A stretch of DNA of 64,000 nucleotides from Hymenobacter jeollabukensis (GTDB lineage: Bacteria; Bacteroidota; Bacteroidia; Cytophagales; Hymenobacteraceae). Positions 52,678-62,261 of this stretch are shown piece by piece. A program made the translations under genes and the position numbers. Every line of letters begins with the position of its first letter. The first letter of the stretch is position 1. Location of the stretch: NCBI RefSeq assembly GCF_005771675.1, contig NZ_VAJM01000005.1, positions 1 to 64,000 on the forward strand. Direction: 5' to 3'. The notes beneath the pieces are model-generated. The model ran no database searches. It was not told where the DNA came from and saw only the letters and a list, made by a program, of their open reading frames with translations.

Positions 52678-53262
52678 ATGGCTGCGTCCGCCCCGCTTCG
52701 TACCACTGAGTTTCTCGATCAGCTAACCCAGGCCGTAGCCGATGTGCGGCGGGTGACGCAGGAACGGTTCCGGCCGCTCAGCGAAGACCAGCTGAACCGC
52801 GGGCCGGCGCCCGGCAAGTGGAGCGTGGGCCAGTGCCTGGAGCACCTCAACATCATCGGCGGCCTGTATTTGCCGGTGATGAACCAGCGCCTGCGCCGGG
52901 CCCAGGAGCGCGGCACCCAGCCCGCCGAATTCGTCAAGAATGGCTACTTCGGCAAGAAGCTGACCGTGGCCATGCAGACGCCGGCTCGCGAAAAGCCGCT
53001 CCGCACGCCCCAGCAGTACGCGCCCAGCGGCTCGCGCCTGCCGCGCACCGTGGTGGAGGTATTCCTGCGCCAGCTCGACGACCTGAGCCACCAGCTGCAG
53101 GTGGCGCGCACCGTCAACGCCAACGCCGTGCGCATTCCGAATGCCATTGTGCCCCTGCTGCGCCTGCGCCTCACCGATCAGTTTGCCTTCCTCATTGCCC
53201 ATTTGCAGCGCCACATCGCGCAGGCTGAGCGCGTGCTCGACAGCCGCTCGGTGAGCCGCTAG
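52678..53262 (+). CDS. DinB family protein
   Basis: 194 residues. A four-helix DinB/YfiT-type fold is indicated by GKWSVGQCLEHLNIIGGLYLP near 47 and AHLQRHIAQAERVL near the end, which place the three metal-binding His (HL, H, H) of this superfamily. Such proteins are metal-dependent thiol transferases or hydrolases of mostly unknown substrate. Ends by a 4-nt overlap with the convergent porin-like gene. Confidence 0.87.
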   Translation: MAASAPLRTTEFLDQLTQAVADVRRVTQERFRPLSEDQLNRGPAPGKWSVGQCLEHLNIIGGLYLPVMNQRLRRAQERGTQPAEFVKNGYFGKKLTVAMQTPAREKPLRTPQQYAPSGSRLPRTVVEVFLRQLDDLSHQLQVARTVNANAVRIPNAIVPLLRLRLTDQFAFLIAHLQRHIAQAERVLDSRSVSR

Positions 53263-53996
53263 GGTTTGGCGGGGGCCAGCAGCCAGTAAGTGAGCGTGAC
53301 GCTGGCGGCGCGGTGATATTGACGCAATTCGTCGGTTTTGGTGGCGGCGTAGAGGTTGCTGAGGCCCCAGCTGTACTGGGCCTGCGCCAGCCAGCGGCCG
53401 CGCTCATAGCCCAGGCCCGCGTTTAGGCCGTAGTCGAAGGTGCGGGGGCCGGAGGTCTGGAAGATGATGCCCGCGTAGCTCACCGGCGAGTCGTTGACCT
53501 GGGTGCCGAGGTAGTTGCCCTGCTCGTCGAACTGCTGGAACTCGGCGTGCTGGCGCCCGCCGACGCCGACGGAGCCGTAGGGCCCGGCAAATACCTGCAA
53601 GCCCCGGGCCGCGGCCGGGCTGTAGGCTAGGTGCAGCGGCACCTCCAGGTAGGTATAGCGCACCCGGGAGCTGCTGCTGGCCTCGACGGTGCGCTGGCCG
53701 GCCGTAAACGAGTACTTGCTGGAAGCCTGGCTGCCCCGGGTCGAGTACAGCAGCCCCGACTGCACGGCCACGCTGTGGTAGCGCAGCTGCGTCATCACGC
53801 CCAGCTGATACGCCGGCAGCGGCCTGACGCGGGCGCCGGCGGGCAGCGGCGCGGCCAGCTTCAGGGTGCTCAGCCCGGCGCCCACGCGCGGTCCGAAGGT
53901 GAATTGGGCCTGGGCCTGCGCCGCGGCGGGAAACAGCGCGGCGCTCAGCAGCACGGCGGCAATGGGGGAGAAGTGGGGCATTGGGAGCTTATGCAT
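53259..53996 (-). CDS. outer membrane beta-barrel (porin family) protein
   Basis: 245 residues. Signal peptide ends AQAQA (about 32). Alternating hydrophobic strands (FGPRVGAGLSTLKL, YQLGVMTQLRYHSVAVQSGL, YTYLEVPLHLAY, FDYGLNAGLGYERGRWLAQA) and a C-terminal strand SVTLTYWLL are those of a PorT/OMP_b-brl type eight-stranded barrel of Bacteroidota. ATG 53996 (MHKLPM) is used; ATG 53981 is an option. Confidence 0.82.
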   Translation of the reverse strand: MHKLPMPHFSPIAAVLLSAALFPAAAQAQAQFTFGPRVGAGLSTLKLAAPLPAGARVRPLPAYQLGVMTQLRYHSVAVQSGLLYSTRGSQASSKYSFTAGQRTVEASSSSRVRYTYLEVPLHLAYSPAAARGLQVFAGPYGSVGVGGRQHAEFQQFDEQGNYLGTQVNDSPVSYAGIIFQTSGPRTFDYGLNAGLGYERGRWLAQAQYSWGLSNLYAATKTDELRQYHRAASVTLTYWLLAPAKP

Positions 53997-54447
53997 GGCG
54001 ACAAGTGGAATACGCTGCCAAATAAGTGCGACGGTAGCAGAAGGCAAGCCCCGTTATCGGTAGCTGCATGACTTTTGAAAAGGGCTGGGTATAGTGGTTT
54101 TTGTTATTGTAGTTGGGGCTAACAATTTGATTGATAATTGATAATTGGTTGGGCGACAACAGCCGGGCGCTTATCGATCTGACGTCAGGATGAAGTAGAA
54201 AGGAGTTGTTTCAGGGAAAGGCGGGGTCGGCTGGCGGTTGGGCGAGTCTCCATTGGGCAAGCAAGCCGCCGGCGAAGAAGTCAGGCCCAACCGCCCAACG
54301 TCCCATTGCGCGCGGGCGTGAACGAGCAGGCCGGGGCGGTTATTTTATGGCCCGGTGCTTGAGTCAGGCCGTAATAAAAGCCGACGGGCCGCGTATGGAA
54401 ACCGTGCCTCGTTCGCACCTATTGGTTGTAAATACCTTGCTTTGCCC
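53997..54447. other. divergent gap, no gene
   Basis: 451 nt between the porin and macroglobulin genes. It has an AT-rich part (54105-54150) with repeated ttgataatt, and GC-rich DNA towards 54300. A box-like ttgctttg lies 3 nt before the ATG at 54448 but has TT in place of TA. No gene and no terminator is evident. Confidence 0.5.
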
Positions 54448-57400
54448 ATGCGTTTTTCCCTCCTGCTGATACCCTTCTGGCTTTTGCTGATGGTGCTGCC
54501 CTCCAACGCTTCCGCCCCGCCCGCCGGTGGCCCCTACGATGCCCAGTGGAAAAAAATCGATGCGCTGCTGGCCAAGGACCAGACCGAAGCGGCGCAGAAG
54601 CTGGTGCTCGACATTTACCAGAAAGCCCGAGCTGCCCGGCACACCGCCGACTACGTGCGCGCCCTGACCTACCGGCTGCACATCCTGGAGGAGCGCGAAG
54701 AAGACGCCGACGAGAAAGGCATCCAACTGCTCGAAGCCGACCTGCCCGCGGCCACGTTCCCGGCTCGCCCGCTGCTGCACTCCCTGCTGGCCGAGCACTA
54801 CCACCAGTACCTTCGCCAGAACCGCTACCGCCTCTACGACCGCACCGCCGTGGCCCAACCCGCGCCGGAGCCAGCTTCAGACCCGAGTAACGACCCCAAC
54901 CGCGCCGATATAGCCACCTGGGATGCCGCCCGCCTGGCCGCCCAGGTGGTGCGCCACTACCGCGCCTCGGTGGAAACCGACGCCGCCCGCCAGCAGCAGA
55001 CCACGCTGCGCGAGCTGGGCCGCCTCGCCACCCCTGCCGATGCCGCCGGCGCCGCGCTGCGCCCCACGCTCTATGATTTGCTGACCCACCGCGCCATCGA
55101 GGGGCTGAACGACGACGAGCTGTACCTGACCAAGCCCGCCCAGCAGTTCCGCTTCACCGACCCCAAGCTGCTCGGCCCCGACGCGGAGTTTCTGGCCCTG
55201 CCGCTCACCGCCCCGGCCGCCGACTCGCTCAACGGCCCCTGGCACGCCCTGCGCCTCTGGCAGCAGCTCACGCGCTTTCATCAGGGCGGCACCCCGGCCG
55301 CCCGCGCCGACGTGGAACGGCGGCGCCTCGCCTTCGTGTATCAGCACGCCGCTTTCCCCAACAAGCACACTGCCTACGACGCGGCCCTGCGCCGCGCCCA
55401 GGGGGCCTACGAAGCCCTGCCCGCCTGGGCTGATTTTCAGGCCGACCGGGCCGAGCTGGCCCAGCGCCGCAACCAGTTGACGCAAGCCGCCGAGCTGGCC
55501 AAGGCCGCCGGGCAGCGCTTCCCCAAATCGGTGGGGGCGGGGCGGGCCCAGCAGCTGCTGAACCAACTGGAGCGGCCCGAACTGAGCGTGCAGACCCAGG
55601 AAGTGCAGCTGCCCGGGCAGGCCATGCTGCTCAGCGTGCAGTACCGCAACCTCACCCGCGCCCACGGCTTTGCCTGGCGCATTCCGGCCGCGGCGGTGCT
55701 GCGCGAAGCCACCGGCCAGCGCGGCACCGAGCTGCCCAAAGCCTACGCCCGCCAGCTGGCCGCCAAGCCCGCCGCCGAGTGGGCCCTGGCCCTGCCCGGC
55801 CCCGCCGACTACAAAAGCCACCGCGCCGAGCTGGCCGGCCCCGTACTACCTGCCGGGCACTACCTGGTCGTCATCAGCACCGCCGACAGCCAGCCGACCA
55901 AAACCCGCGCGGGCGTGACGACCACCTACGCCTTCGTGTCGGTGAGCGAGCTGGCGGCGGTACACCGCGCCGCGCCGGCCGGCGGCACCGACCTCTGGAC
56001 CCTGAACCGCCGCACGGGCCAGCCCAACGGCGGCGTACAGGTGCAGCCCTGGTACCAACTCTACGACAACGGCAAGTGGCAGTACGCCGCCGGTCCGGCC
56101 CAGCCCACGGCCGCCGACGGCCACCTCACCGTGCCCGCCGACCAGGGCCAGCGCCGCTACATGCGCGCCGTGCTGCTCAGCCAGGGCCGCGACTCGCTGG
56201 TGCTGGCCGAGGGCTTCAACGGCTACCGCCCGCCCCTGGAAGCGGAGCCGCGCGTGCCGCGCCGGGCGTTCATTTATACCGACCGCGCCATCTACCGCCC
56301 CGGCCAGACCTTGTACTTCAAGGGCATTGTGGTGCAGCCGCAGAACGGGCGCAGCGCCGTGGTGAAAAGCCTGCCGGTGCGCCTGCGCCTGCTCGACGTG
56401 AACAGCCAGCAGGTGCTGGAGCTGCCCTTTACCACCTCCGATTACGGCTCCTTCCACGGCGAGCTGACCTTGCCCGGCGGCCTGCTCAACGGCGAAATGC
56501 GGCTGGTGGCGGTAACCCAAGACGGCGGCAACGACGAGCAGCTCGGCGACCAGGGCTTCGCGGTGGAAGACTACAAACGCCCGACCTTCTTCGTGACCCT
56601 CGACCCGGTGCTGGGCACGCCCAAGCTCGGCGACACGCTGTCGGTGCGCGGCACGGCCACGGCCTACGCCGGTCCGGCCGTGGATGGGGCCACGGTGCAG
56701 TACCGGGTGGTGCGCCGCACGGTGTGGCCGATGTTTGGCTGGCTGGCGCTGGACTTCGGCTTCGGAGGGGAGCGGGGCGGCGGTGGCCGGCCCTACCTGC
56801 CTGGCCGCGGCGGCGAGCAGCAGATTGCCAGCGGCACGACCGAAACCGACGCGCAGGGCCATTTCCGCATCAGCTTCACCGCTACTGCGCCCGACGAAAC
56901 GCTGAACGACGACCCCAACCCCGACGACGAGGGTTACTGGCCGCGCCCGGGCCGGCCGACCTACGTGTTCGACGTGACGGCCGACGTGACCGACCCCAAC
57001 GGCGAAACCCGCTCGGCCCAGCGCGGCGTGAGTTTGGGCGGCGCCCCGCTCAACCTCACGCTGAGCGGCCCCCGCGAAGTCAATCAGCAAGAGCCCGAGG
57101 GCTTCACCCTGCGCAGCCAGAACGCCACCGGTGAAACCGTGCCCGCCGCCGGCACCGTGCGCCTCTACCAGCTCACGCCGCCCGCCCGGGTGCTGCACCC
57201 GCGCTTCGGCCCGCGCCCCGACCAGCCCGGCCTGTCCCGCGAGGAGCACGCCCAACTGTTTCCGCACGAGCCCTGGCTGCGCGAAGCCGACGCCGATACC
57301 TGGCCCAAGCGCCTGGTGGGCGAGTGGCCCTTCGACACCAAGCAAACCGGCGCCCTGCCCGAGGTGGCCAAGGCCCTGGCCGCCCAGGCGCCCGGAGCCT

Positions 57401-60400
57401 ACCTGCTCGAAGCCGAAAGCCGCACCGGCGCCGACACCGCCCGGGCCCGCCTCGGCTTCACGCTCTATAACCCCACAGCCGCCCAGTTGCCGCTGCCCTT
57501 GCCCGCCTGGCTTACCGCCGTGCACGATTCGGTGGCGCCCGGGCAGGCCGCCCAGGTGCTGCTCGGCACCGGCTTCGACGAGGCCACGCCGGCCCGGCTG
57601 GAAGTGGAAAGCCGCGGCCAGCTGCTGCGCGCCGAATGGCTGACCCTGCGCCGGGAGCAGCGACTCTTCAGCCTGCCCACCTTGGCCGGCCAGACGGGCC
57701 CGCTGTACGTGCGCCTGATGCTGGTGCACGACGGCCGCTTCTACCAGCAAGAAGCCACCATCCAGGTGGCCGAGCCGCCCCGCCCGCTGGCTCTCGACAT
57801 CAGCACCTTCCGCGACAAGCTGCAGCCCGGCGAAAAGGAAACCTGGCGCGTGACCATCCGCAACAGCCAGGGCAAGCCCGCCGAGGCCGAGCTGCTGGCC
57901 ACGCTCTACGACCAGTCGCTGGACTACTTCCGCCCGCACGCCTTCCAGCGGCCCGAGCTGACGCCGCCCTACTTCGGGGAGCGGTTCGGCTGGAGCGGCC
58001 GCTTCGGCGCGGCGCAGTGGGAAACGCTGTTTGCGGAGTTTGCGGGTAAGCCCGTTGGCGCGGACTCTTATACCTACCCCGAGCTGCGGTTGGATTACTG
58101 GGAATGGCGGGAGTTGGAGAAAAACATCCGACGTCTGCCAACAAAAGTTGTAGCGGACGAAAAAGCAGTTGTAGGATACGGCCGTGCCAACACCGTTTTA
58201 CGAGGCCGCGCTGCCGGCGTCCAAATGGAAATGGCCGCTGCACCCGCACCAATGATGGCGAAGTCCATGTCCGCCAACCAGAAGGCCGCGGGGCTGATGG
58301 ATGTGACCAATGCTGCCCTGAACGAGGTCGTCACCGTCGGCTACGGCACGCCCAAGCCGGCGGCCGACCTCAGCGCCGTGCCCGTTCGCTCCGACTTCCG
58401 CGAAACGGCTTTCTGGCAGCCCGCCGTGCGCACCAATGCCCAGGGCGAAGTGGTGCTGGAATTCCAGATGCCCGAAGCCGTGACGCGCTGGCAGCTGCTG
58501 GCCCTGGCCCACACGCCCGACCTGCAAACCGGCCTGCTGGCCCGGCAGCTCGTCACCCAGAAGCAGCTGATGGTGACGCCCAACGCCCCGCGCTTCTTCC
58601 GCGAGGGTGACCAGCTGCGCCTGACCGCCAAAATCAGCAGCCTCGCCGCCCAGGCCCTCAGCGGCACCGCCCAGCTGCAGCTCCTCGACGCGCGCACCAA
58701 CCAGCCCCTCGATGCGCAGCTGCTGAAAAGCCCCGCGCAGGTAACCTTTAGCGTGGCCGCCAGCCAGAGCACCACCGTGGGCTGGGACGTGGCCATTCCG
58801 GCCGACCAGGCCGTGCCGCTCGAAGCCGTGACCTACCGCGTGGTGGCTTCGGCTCAGGTGCCGGTTGACGGTAAGGAGTTGTCAGGCAAGGAGAAAAAGG
58901 CCCGTCGCAAGGCTAAAAAGTCGACAACTGCCAACCGGCAACTGACAACTCTTTCCGACGGCGAGGAAAACACGCTGCCGGTGCTGCCCAACCGCCTGCT
59001 CGTCACCGAAGCCCTGCCGCTGACGGTGCGCGGGGCCGGCACCCGCACCTTTGAGCTGAAGAAGCTCACCAGCACGACCTCGGCCACCCGCCGCAACCAG
59101 AGCCTGACGCTGGAGCTGACCAGCAACCCCGCCTGGTACGCCGTGCAGGCCCTGCCCTACCTGATGGAGTACCCCTACGAGTGCTCGGAGCAGACCTTCT
59201 CGCGCCTCTACGCCAACCTGCTGGCCGCCCGCATCCTGCAGGCAAACCCGCTGATTCGCCCGGTGCTGGCGGAGTGGAAAAAGGCCGCCGCCTCGGGCGA
59301 CAAAACGGCCTTCCGCTCCAAGCTGGAGCAGAACCAGGAGCTGAAAAACCTGCTGCTGCAGGAAACGCCCTGGGTGCGCGACGGGCAAACCGATACCGAG
59401 CGCATGCGCCGCCTCGCCGACCTCTTCGACGACGCCCGCCTGCAGGCCGAAACCCAGCGCGCCGTGCAGAAGCTGCTGGAAATGCAAAGCCCCAGCGGCG
59501 CCTTCCCGTGGTTCAAGCAGATGCCCGACAACCGCTACATCACCCAGCTCATCGTGGCCGGCTTCGGCAAGCTGCGCCAGCTCGGCGCCTTCGATGCCAC
59601 GCAGGACGAGCGCACCCGCGACCTGCTGCAGCGCGCCACCGCCTACCTCGACCGGGAGCTGCAGCAGGACTACGACCGGCTGCGCAAAACCAAGGGCGTG
59701 AAGCTCACCGACGACCACCTCGGCGACGACGCGCTGCACGCCCTCTACGCCCGCACTTACTGGCTGAATGAGCTGCCGGTGGCCAAGGCGGCCCAAGCGG
59801 CCCACGCCTACTACCGCGGCCAGGCCGCGCAGTACTGGCCCAAGCGCAGCCGCTACCTGCAGGGCATGGCTGCCCTGACGCTGCACCGCTTCCAGGGCGG
59901 GCAGTCCGACAAAAACGTGCCCGCGCTCATCATCGAAGCCCTGCGCCAGAACGCGGTGCGCTCCGAGGAGCTGGGCCTGTACTGGAAGGACGTGCGCGCC
60001 GGCTACTACTGGCAACAGGCGCCCGTCGAAACCCAGAGCCTGCTCATCGAAGCCTTCCACGAAGTCGTGGGCGATGAGCAGTCGGTGGAGGAAATGAAGC
60101 TGTGGCTGCTGAGCCACAAGCGCACCCACAACTGGGAAAGCACCCGCGCCACCGCCGACGCCTGCTACGCCCTGCTGCTGCAAGGCTCCCGCAACTGGCT
60201 GGAACCGGCCAAGCCGCTGCAAGTCAGCCTGGGCTCGACGAAAATTAACACCACCGAGGGCGCCGAAGCCGGTTCGGGCTACGTGAAGCGCAGCTTCCCC
60301 GCCGCCGAGGTACGCGCCGACATGGGCCAGGTGACGGTGCAGAAAACCGACGCCGGCGTAGCCTGGGGCGGGCTGTACTGGCAGTACTTCGAGCAGCTCG

Positions 60401-60852
60401 ACAAGATTACCGCCGCCGACAACGCTCCGCTCACCCTCACCCGCCAGCTTTTCCGCGAAACGCCCGGCGCCAGCGGCCCCGTCCTCACGCCCCTCACGGC
60501 CGGCGCGCCGCTGCGGGTCGGGGAGGTGCTGGTGGTGCGCCTCACGCTCAAGACCGACCGGGAGCTGGAGTACGTGCACCTAAAGGATGCCCGCGCCGCC
60601 GGCCTGGAGCTCATCGGCCAGACCTCGGGCTACCGCTACCAGCAGGGCCTGGGCTACTACGAAAGCCCCCGCGACGCGGCCACCAACTTCTTCCTCGACC
60701 AACTGCCCCGCGGCAGCCACGTGTTCGAGTACCGCCTGCGCGCTTCCCTGGCCGGCGACTATAGCTCCGGCATCAGCCAGGTGCAGTGCATGTACGCCCC
60801 CGAATTCACTAGCCACTCCGCCGGGCAGCGCCTGCGCATCGGGGCGCAATAA
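54448..60852 (+). CDS. bacterial alpha-2-macroglobulin family protein with SusC-plug-like insert
   Basis: 2134 residues. Signal peptide 1-26. A helical region (30-400) is followed by MG domains (RAFIYTDRAIYRPGQTLYFK of MG2 near 610; ALDISTFRDKLQPGE near 1120), the A2M core (FRETAFWQPAVRTNAQGEV near 1315; YPYECSEQTFSRLY near 1575) and a helical complement-like domain to about 1950, then a receptor-like C-terminus. The thioester motif CxEQ is present (C1579), so it can probably trap proteases covalently in the periplasm. Residues about 1235-1300 carry VVGYGR, LRGRAAGVQM and NEVVTVGYGTPK, motifs of SusC/RagA plug domains. Basic linker KEKKARRKAKKSTTANRQLT near 1490 includes a copy of an intergenic repeat. 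No pbpC-type partner nearby. ATG 54448 fits the signal peptide. Confidence 0.92.
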   Translation: MRFSLLLIPFWLLLMVLPSNASAPPAGGPYDAQWKKIDALLAKDQTEAAQKLVLDIYQKARAARHTADYVRALTYRLHILEEREEDADEKGIQLLEADLPAATFPARPLLHSLLAEHYHQYLRQNRYRLYDRTAVAQPAPEPASDPSNDPNRADIATWDAARLAAQVVRHYRASVETDAARQQQTTLRELGRLATPADAAGAALRPTLYDLLTHRAIEGLNDDELYLTKPAQQFRFTDPKLLGPDAEFLALPLTAPAADSLNGPWHALRLWQQLTRFHQGGTPAARADVERRRLAFVYQHAAFPNKHTAYDAALRRAQGAYEALPAWADFQADRAELAQRRNQLTQAAELAKAAGQRFPKSVGAGRAQQLLNQLERPELSVQTQEVQLPGQAMLLSVQYRNLTRAHGFAWRIPAAAVLREATGQRGTELPKAYARQLAAKPAAEWALALPGPADYKSHRAELAGPVLPAGHYLVVISTADSQPTKTRAGVTTTYAFVSVSELAAVHRAAPAGGTDLWTLNRRTGQPNGGVQVQPWYQLYDNGKWQYAAGPAQPTAADGHLTVPADQGQRRYMRAVLLSQGRDSLVLAEGFNGYRPPLEAEPRVPRRAFIYTDRAIYRPGQTLYFKGIVVQPQNGRSAVVKSLPVRLRLLDVNSQQVLELPFTTSDYGSFHGELTLPGGLLNGEMRLVAVTQDGGNDEQLGDQGFAVEDYKRPTFFVTLDPVLGTPKLGDTLSVRGTATAYAGPAVDGATVQYRVVRRTVWPMFGWLALDFGFGGERGGGGRPYLPGRGGEQQIASGTTETDAQGHFRISFTATAPDETLNDDPNPDDEGYWPRPGRPTYVFDVTADVTDPNGETRSAQRGVSLGGAPLNLTLSGPREVNQQEPEGFTLRSQNATGETVPAAGTVRLYQLTPPARVLHPRFGPRPDQPGLSREEHAQLFPHEPWLREADADTWPKRLVGEWPFDTKQTGALPEVAKALAAQAPGAYLLEAESRTGADTARARLGFTLYNPTAAQLPLPLPAWLTAVHDSVAPGQAAQVLLGTGFDEATPARLEVESRGQLLRAEWLTLRREQRLFSLPTLAGQTGPLYVRLMLVHDGRFYQQEATIQVAEPPRPLALDISTFRDKLQPGEKETWRVTIRNSQGKPAEAELLATLYDQSLDYFRPHAFQRPELTPPYFGERFGWSGRFGAAQWETLFAEFAGKPVGADSYTYPELRLDYWEWRELEKNIRRLPTKVVADEKAVVGYGRANTVLRGRAAGVQMEMAAAPAPMMAKSMSANQKAAGLMDVTNAALNEVVTVGYGTPKPAADLSAVPVRSDFRETAFWQPAVRTNAQGEVVLEFQMPEAVTRWQLLALAHTPDLQTGLLARQLVTQKQLMVTPNAPRFFREGDQLRLTAKISSLAAQALSGTAQLQLLDARTNQPLDAQLLKSPAQVTFSVAASQSTTVGWDVAIPADQAVPLEAVTYRVVASAQVPVDGKELSGKEKKARRKAKKSTTANRQLTTLSDGEENTLPVLPNRLLVTEALPLTVRGAGTRTFELKKLTSTTSATRRNQSLTLELTSNPAWYAVQALPYLMEYPYECSEQTFSRLYANLLAARILQANPLIRPVLAEWKKAAASGDKTAFRSKLEQNQELKNLLLQETPWVRDGQTDTERMRRLADLFDDARLQAETQRAVQKLLEMQSPSGAFPWFKQMPDNRYITQLIVAGFGKLRQLGAFDATQDERTRDLLQRATAYLDRELQQDYDRLRKTKGVKLTDDHLGDDALHALYARTYWLNELPVAKAAQAAHAYYRGQAAQYWPKRSRYLQGMAALTLHRFQGGQSDKNVPALIIEALRQNAVRSEELGLYWKDVRAGYYWQQAPVETQSLLIEAFHEVVGDEQSVEEMKLWLLSHKRTHNWESTRATADACYALLLQGSRNWLEPAKPLQVSLGSTKINTTEGAEAGSGYVKRSFPAAEVRADMGQVTVQKTDAGVAWGGLYWQYFEQLDKITAADNAPLTLTRQLFRETPGASGPVLTPLTAGAPLRVGEVLVVRLTLKTDRELEYVHLKDARAAGLELIGQTSGYRYQQGLGYYESPRDAATNFFLDQLPRGSHVFEYRLRASLAGDYSSGISQVQCMYAPEFTSHSAGQRLRIGAQ
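58923..58951. repeat. copy of an intergenic repeat inside the macroglobulin gene
   Basis: These 29 nt match 62720-62748 between the ferredoxin and reductase genes at 26 of 29 positions (gacaactg, ccaac, gcaac, gacaactc blocks). In frame they encode about DNSTTANRQLTTL-like residues within a Lys/Arg-rich linker of the macroglobulin. Confidence 0.7.
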
Positions 60853-60860
60853 CCCAAACG

Positions 60861-60932
60861 GTCGTGGCGGGCGGAGCGAAACCTCGGGGCTGGTCCGTTG
60901 CTCCGGGTGTCTCGCTCCGCCCGACATGATAA
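60861..60932. repeat. imperfect palindrome after the macroglobulin gene
   Basis: The segment gtcgtggcgggcggagcga at 60861 pairs, with several mismatches, with tctcgctccgcccgacat at 60909-60926. The core (cgagcggagc... / catgtcg) resembles the arms of the element at 22911-23028. No T-run. Confidence 0.55.
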
Positions 60933-60960
60933 ACCGGGTGCCCATCCATCTTCGTTTTCC

Positions 60961-61437
60961 ATGACCATCCACTATCTGCACCAGATGGCCGCGCACCCGA
61001 AGCTGCGCCGCTGGACCAACGAGGGGCTGACGCTGCCCGCCATTGAGGCTCTGGAGGTCGAGTACAACCAGGGCCGGCCATTTCCGCAGGCTTACTGCGA
61101 GTTTCTGTACCTGGGCGGCGGCCACTGCAACCTCGAAGACCTTGACATAGGCCTGGGCTACGCGTGGCTGCAGACTAGGGCCCGGGCCCGCCTGCGGGAA
61201 TACGGGCAGCAAATCGAGCGGCCGTTCTGGGTGACGGACCAGCTGGACGGCTGCGAGCAGTTCGGCTTCATTTACCTCGACGAAGACCAGCCCGACCCGA
61301 CGCCTTACTACTGCATGCCCGCCTACGTGGCCGAGGGCGAGCCGCTGATTCAACCCTTGCCCCAGCAGCCCTTCAGCCGCTTCATCGACGAGTGCGTGGC
61401 GCGCTCCGTCATTACCGACGAGCACCTGCGCCGCTGA
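60961..61437 (+). CDS. SMI1/KNR4 (SUKH)-like protein
   Basis: 158 residues, cytosolic and acidic. LPAIEALEVEYNQGRPFPQAYCEFLYLGGG is the N-terminal signature of SUKH/SMI1-KNR4 proteins (helix, then the G-rich turn), followed by the FGFIYLDEDQPDPTPYYC region. Many SUKH proteins are immunity proteins to polymorphic toxins, but no toxin gene lies next to it, and orphan copies are frequent. ATG 60961 matches the normal N-terminus. Confidence 0.62.
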   Translation: MTIHYLHQMAAHPKLRRWTNEGLTLPAIEALEVEYNQGRPFPQAYCEFLYLGGGHCNLEDLDIGLGYAWLQTRARARLREYGQQIERPFWVTDQLDGCEQFGFIYLDEDQPDPTPYYCMPAYVAEGEPLIQPLPQQPFSRFIDECVARSVITDEHLRR

Positions 61438-61682
61438 ACGCGGCCGGGGAAGGCGCCGTTGGCCGGGCAAGGGCTTAGCCGGGTGAGGACCGCGTTTCGG
61501 TGACTCCTCGCGCCATGATGAAACTCCGCAAACAAAAAAACAGGAAGCGGCTGAGGGCTATTTAGTTGGCTGAGGCCCGCTGAACCCATGTTGGGACAGG
61601 TATTGCATGATTCCGGGGTTGAATTTCCCGGCCGGGGCTGGTACTTTCGCAGTTCGGTTGATTATTCCCTGGAGGATTGCTG

Positions 61683-62153
61683 ATGTTACGAACCGCTTTT
61701 TGCACGGCCGCGCTGGCCGTAATTGCGCTAACTGCCCAGGCTCAAAAGGGCCTTAAATCCACCGTTCAGGCCGGTAAGGCCGTGGACACTTCCGGTAAAG
61801 CCGTCATTCCGGTAGGCCCCGTGCTGGCCGGCGAAGAAAAGCTGAGCGCCCAGGAGCGCGCCGAGCGCACCTTCCTGATGCCGCCGCGCAAGAAAATGCC
61901 CTCAGTGCAGCCCGCCCCGCCGCACCCCGACCCCACGAGCGGCGCCGTCGCCATCGGCCCGCCCACGGTGGCGGAAATGGCCGCCGAAGAAGCCGCCAAA
62001 GCCGAGGCTGCCAAGCCGGCCACTACCACGCACCGCTCGTCGGCACGGCGCCACCGCTCCTCGGCCTCGCACCGCAGCAGCCGGAAGAAAACGGTGACCA
62101 AGAAAAAGACCTCCAGCTCGAAAAAGAAGTCTTCGGCGCGCCGCCGCCGCTAA
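61683..62153 (+). CDS. exported protein with highly basic C-terminal tail
   Basis: 156 residues. Signal peptide (MLRTAFCTAALAVIALTAQ, cleavage AQAQ). A Pro/Ala-rich middle is followed by an Ala/Glu helix (PTVAEMAAEEAAKAEAAKP) and a tail of about 45 residues made of His/Ser/Arg and Lys/Ser/Thr (RRHRSSASHRSSRKKT, then KKKTSSSKKKSSARRRR). Function is unknown; DNA, LPS or polyanion binding in the envelope is conceivable. ATG 61683 chosen from the signal peptide. Confidence 0.7.
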   Translation: MLRTAFCTAALAVIALTAQAQKGLKSTVQAGKAVDTSGKAVIPVGPVLAGEEKLSAQERAERTFLMPPRKKMPSVQPAPPHPDPTSGAVAIGPPTVAEMAAEEAAKAEAAKPATTTHRSSARRHRSSASHRSSRKKTVTKKKTSSSKKKSSARRRR

Positions 62154-62175
62154 GCTTCAGCGCCAGCTGCCATAT

Positions 62176-62212
62176 AAAAAAGCGACGTCCCGGCCCGGGG
62201 CGTCGCTTTTTT
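62176..62212. terminator. terminator after the basic-tail gene
   Basis: aaaaaagcgacg and cgtcgctttttt enclose a GC loop; runs of A and T on both sides. Confidence 0.9.
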
Positions 62213-62261
62213 ATAGTGGATACTGACAGGCGGCCCGCTCACTACTGCAGGGCCATGCCAT

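Noticed and set aside
54390-54447. Upstream extension of the macroglobulin frame to 54355
   Set aside because: The extra 31 residues precede a perfect signal peptide starting at ATG 54448, so translation must begin at the latter.
60961-61437. Toxin-immunity pair suggested by the SUKH-like gene
   Set aside because: No polymorphic toxin or Rhs/CDI gene lies adjacent; orphan SUKH proteins are common.
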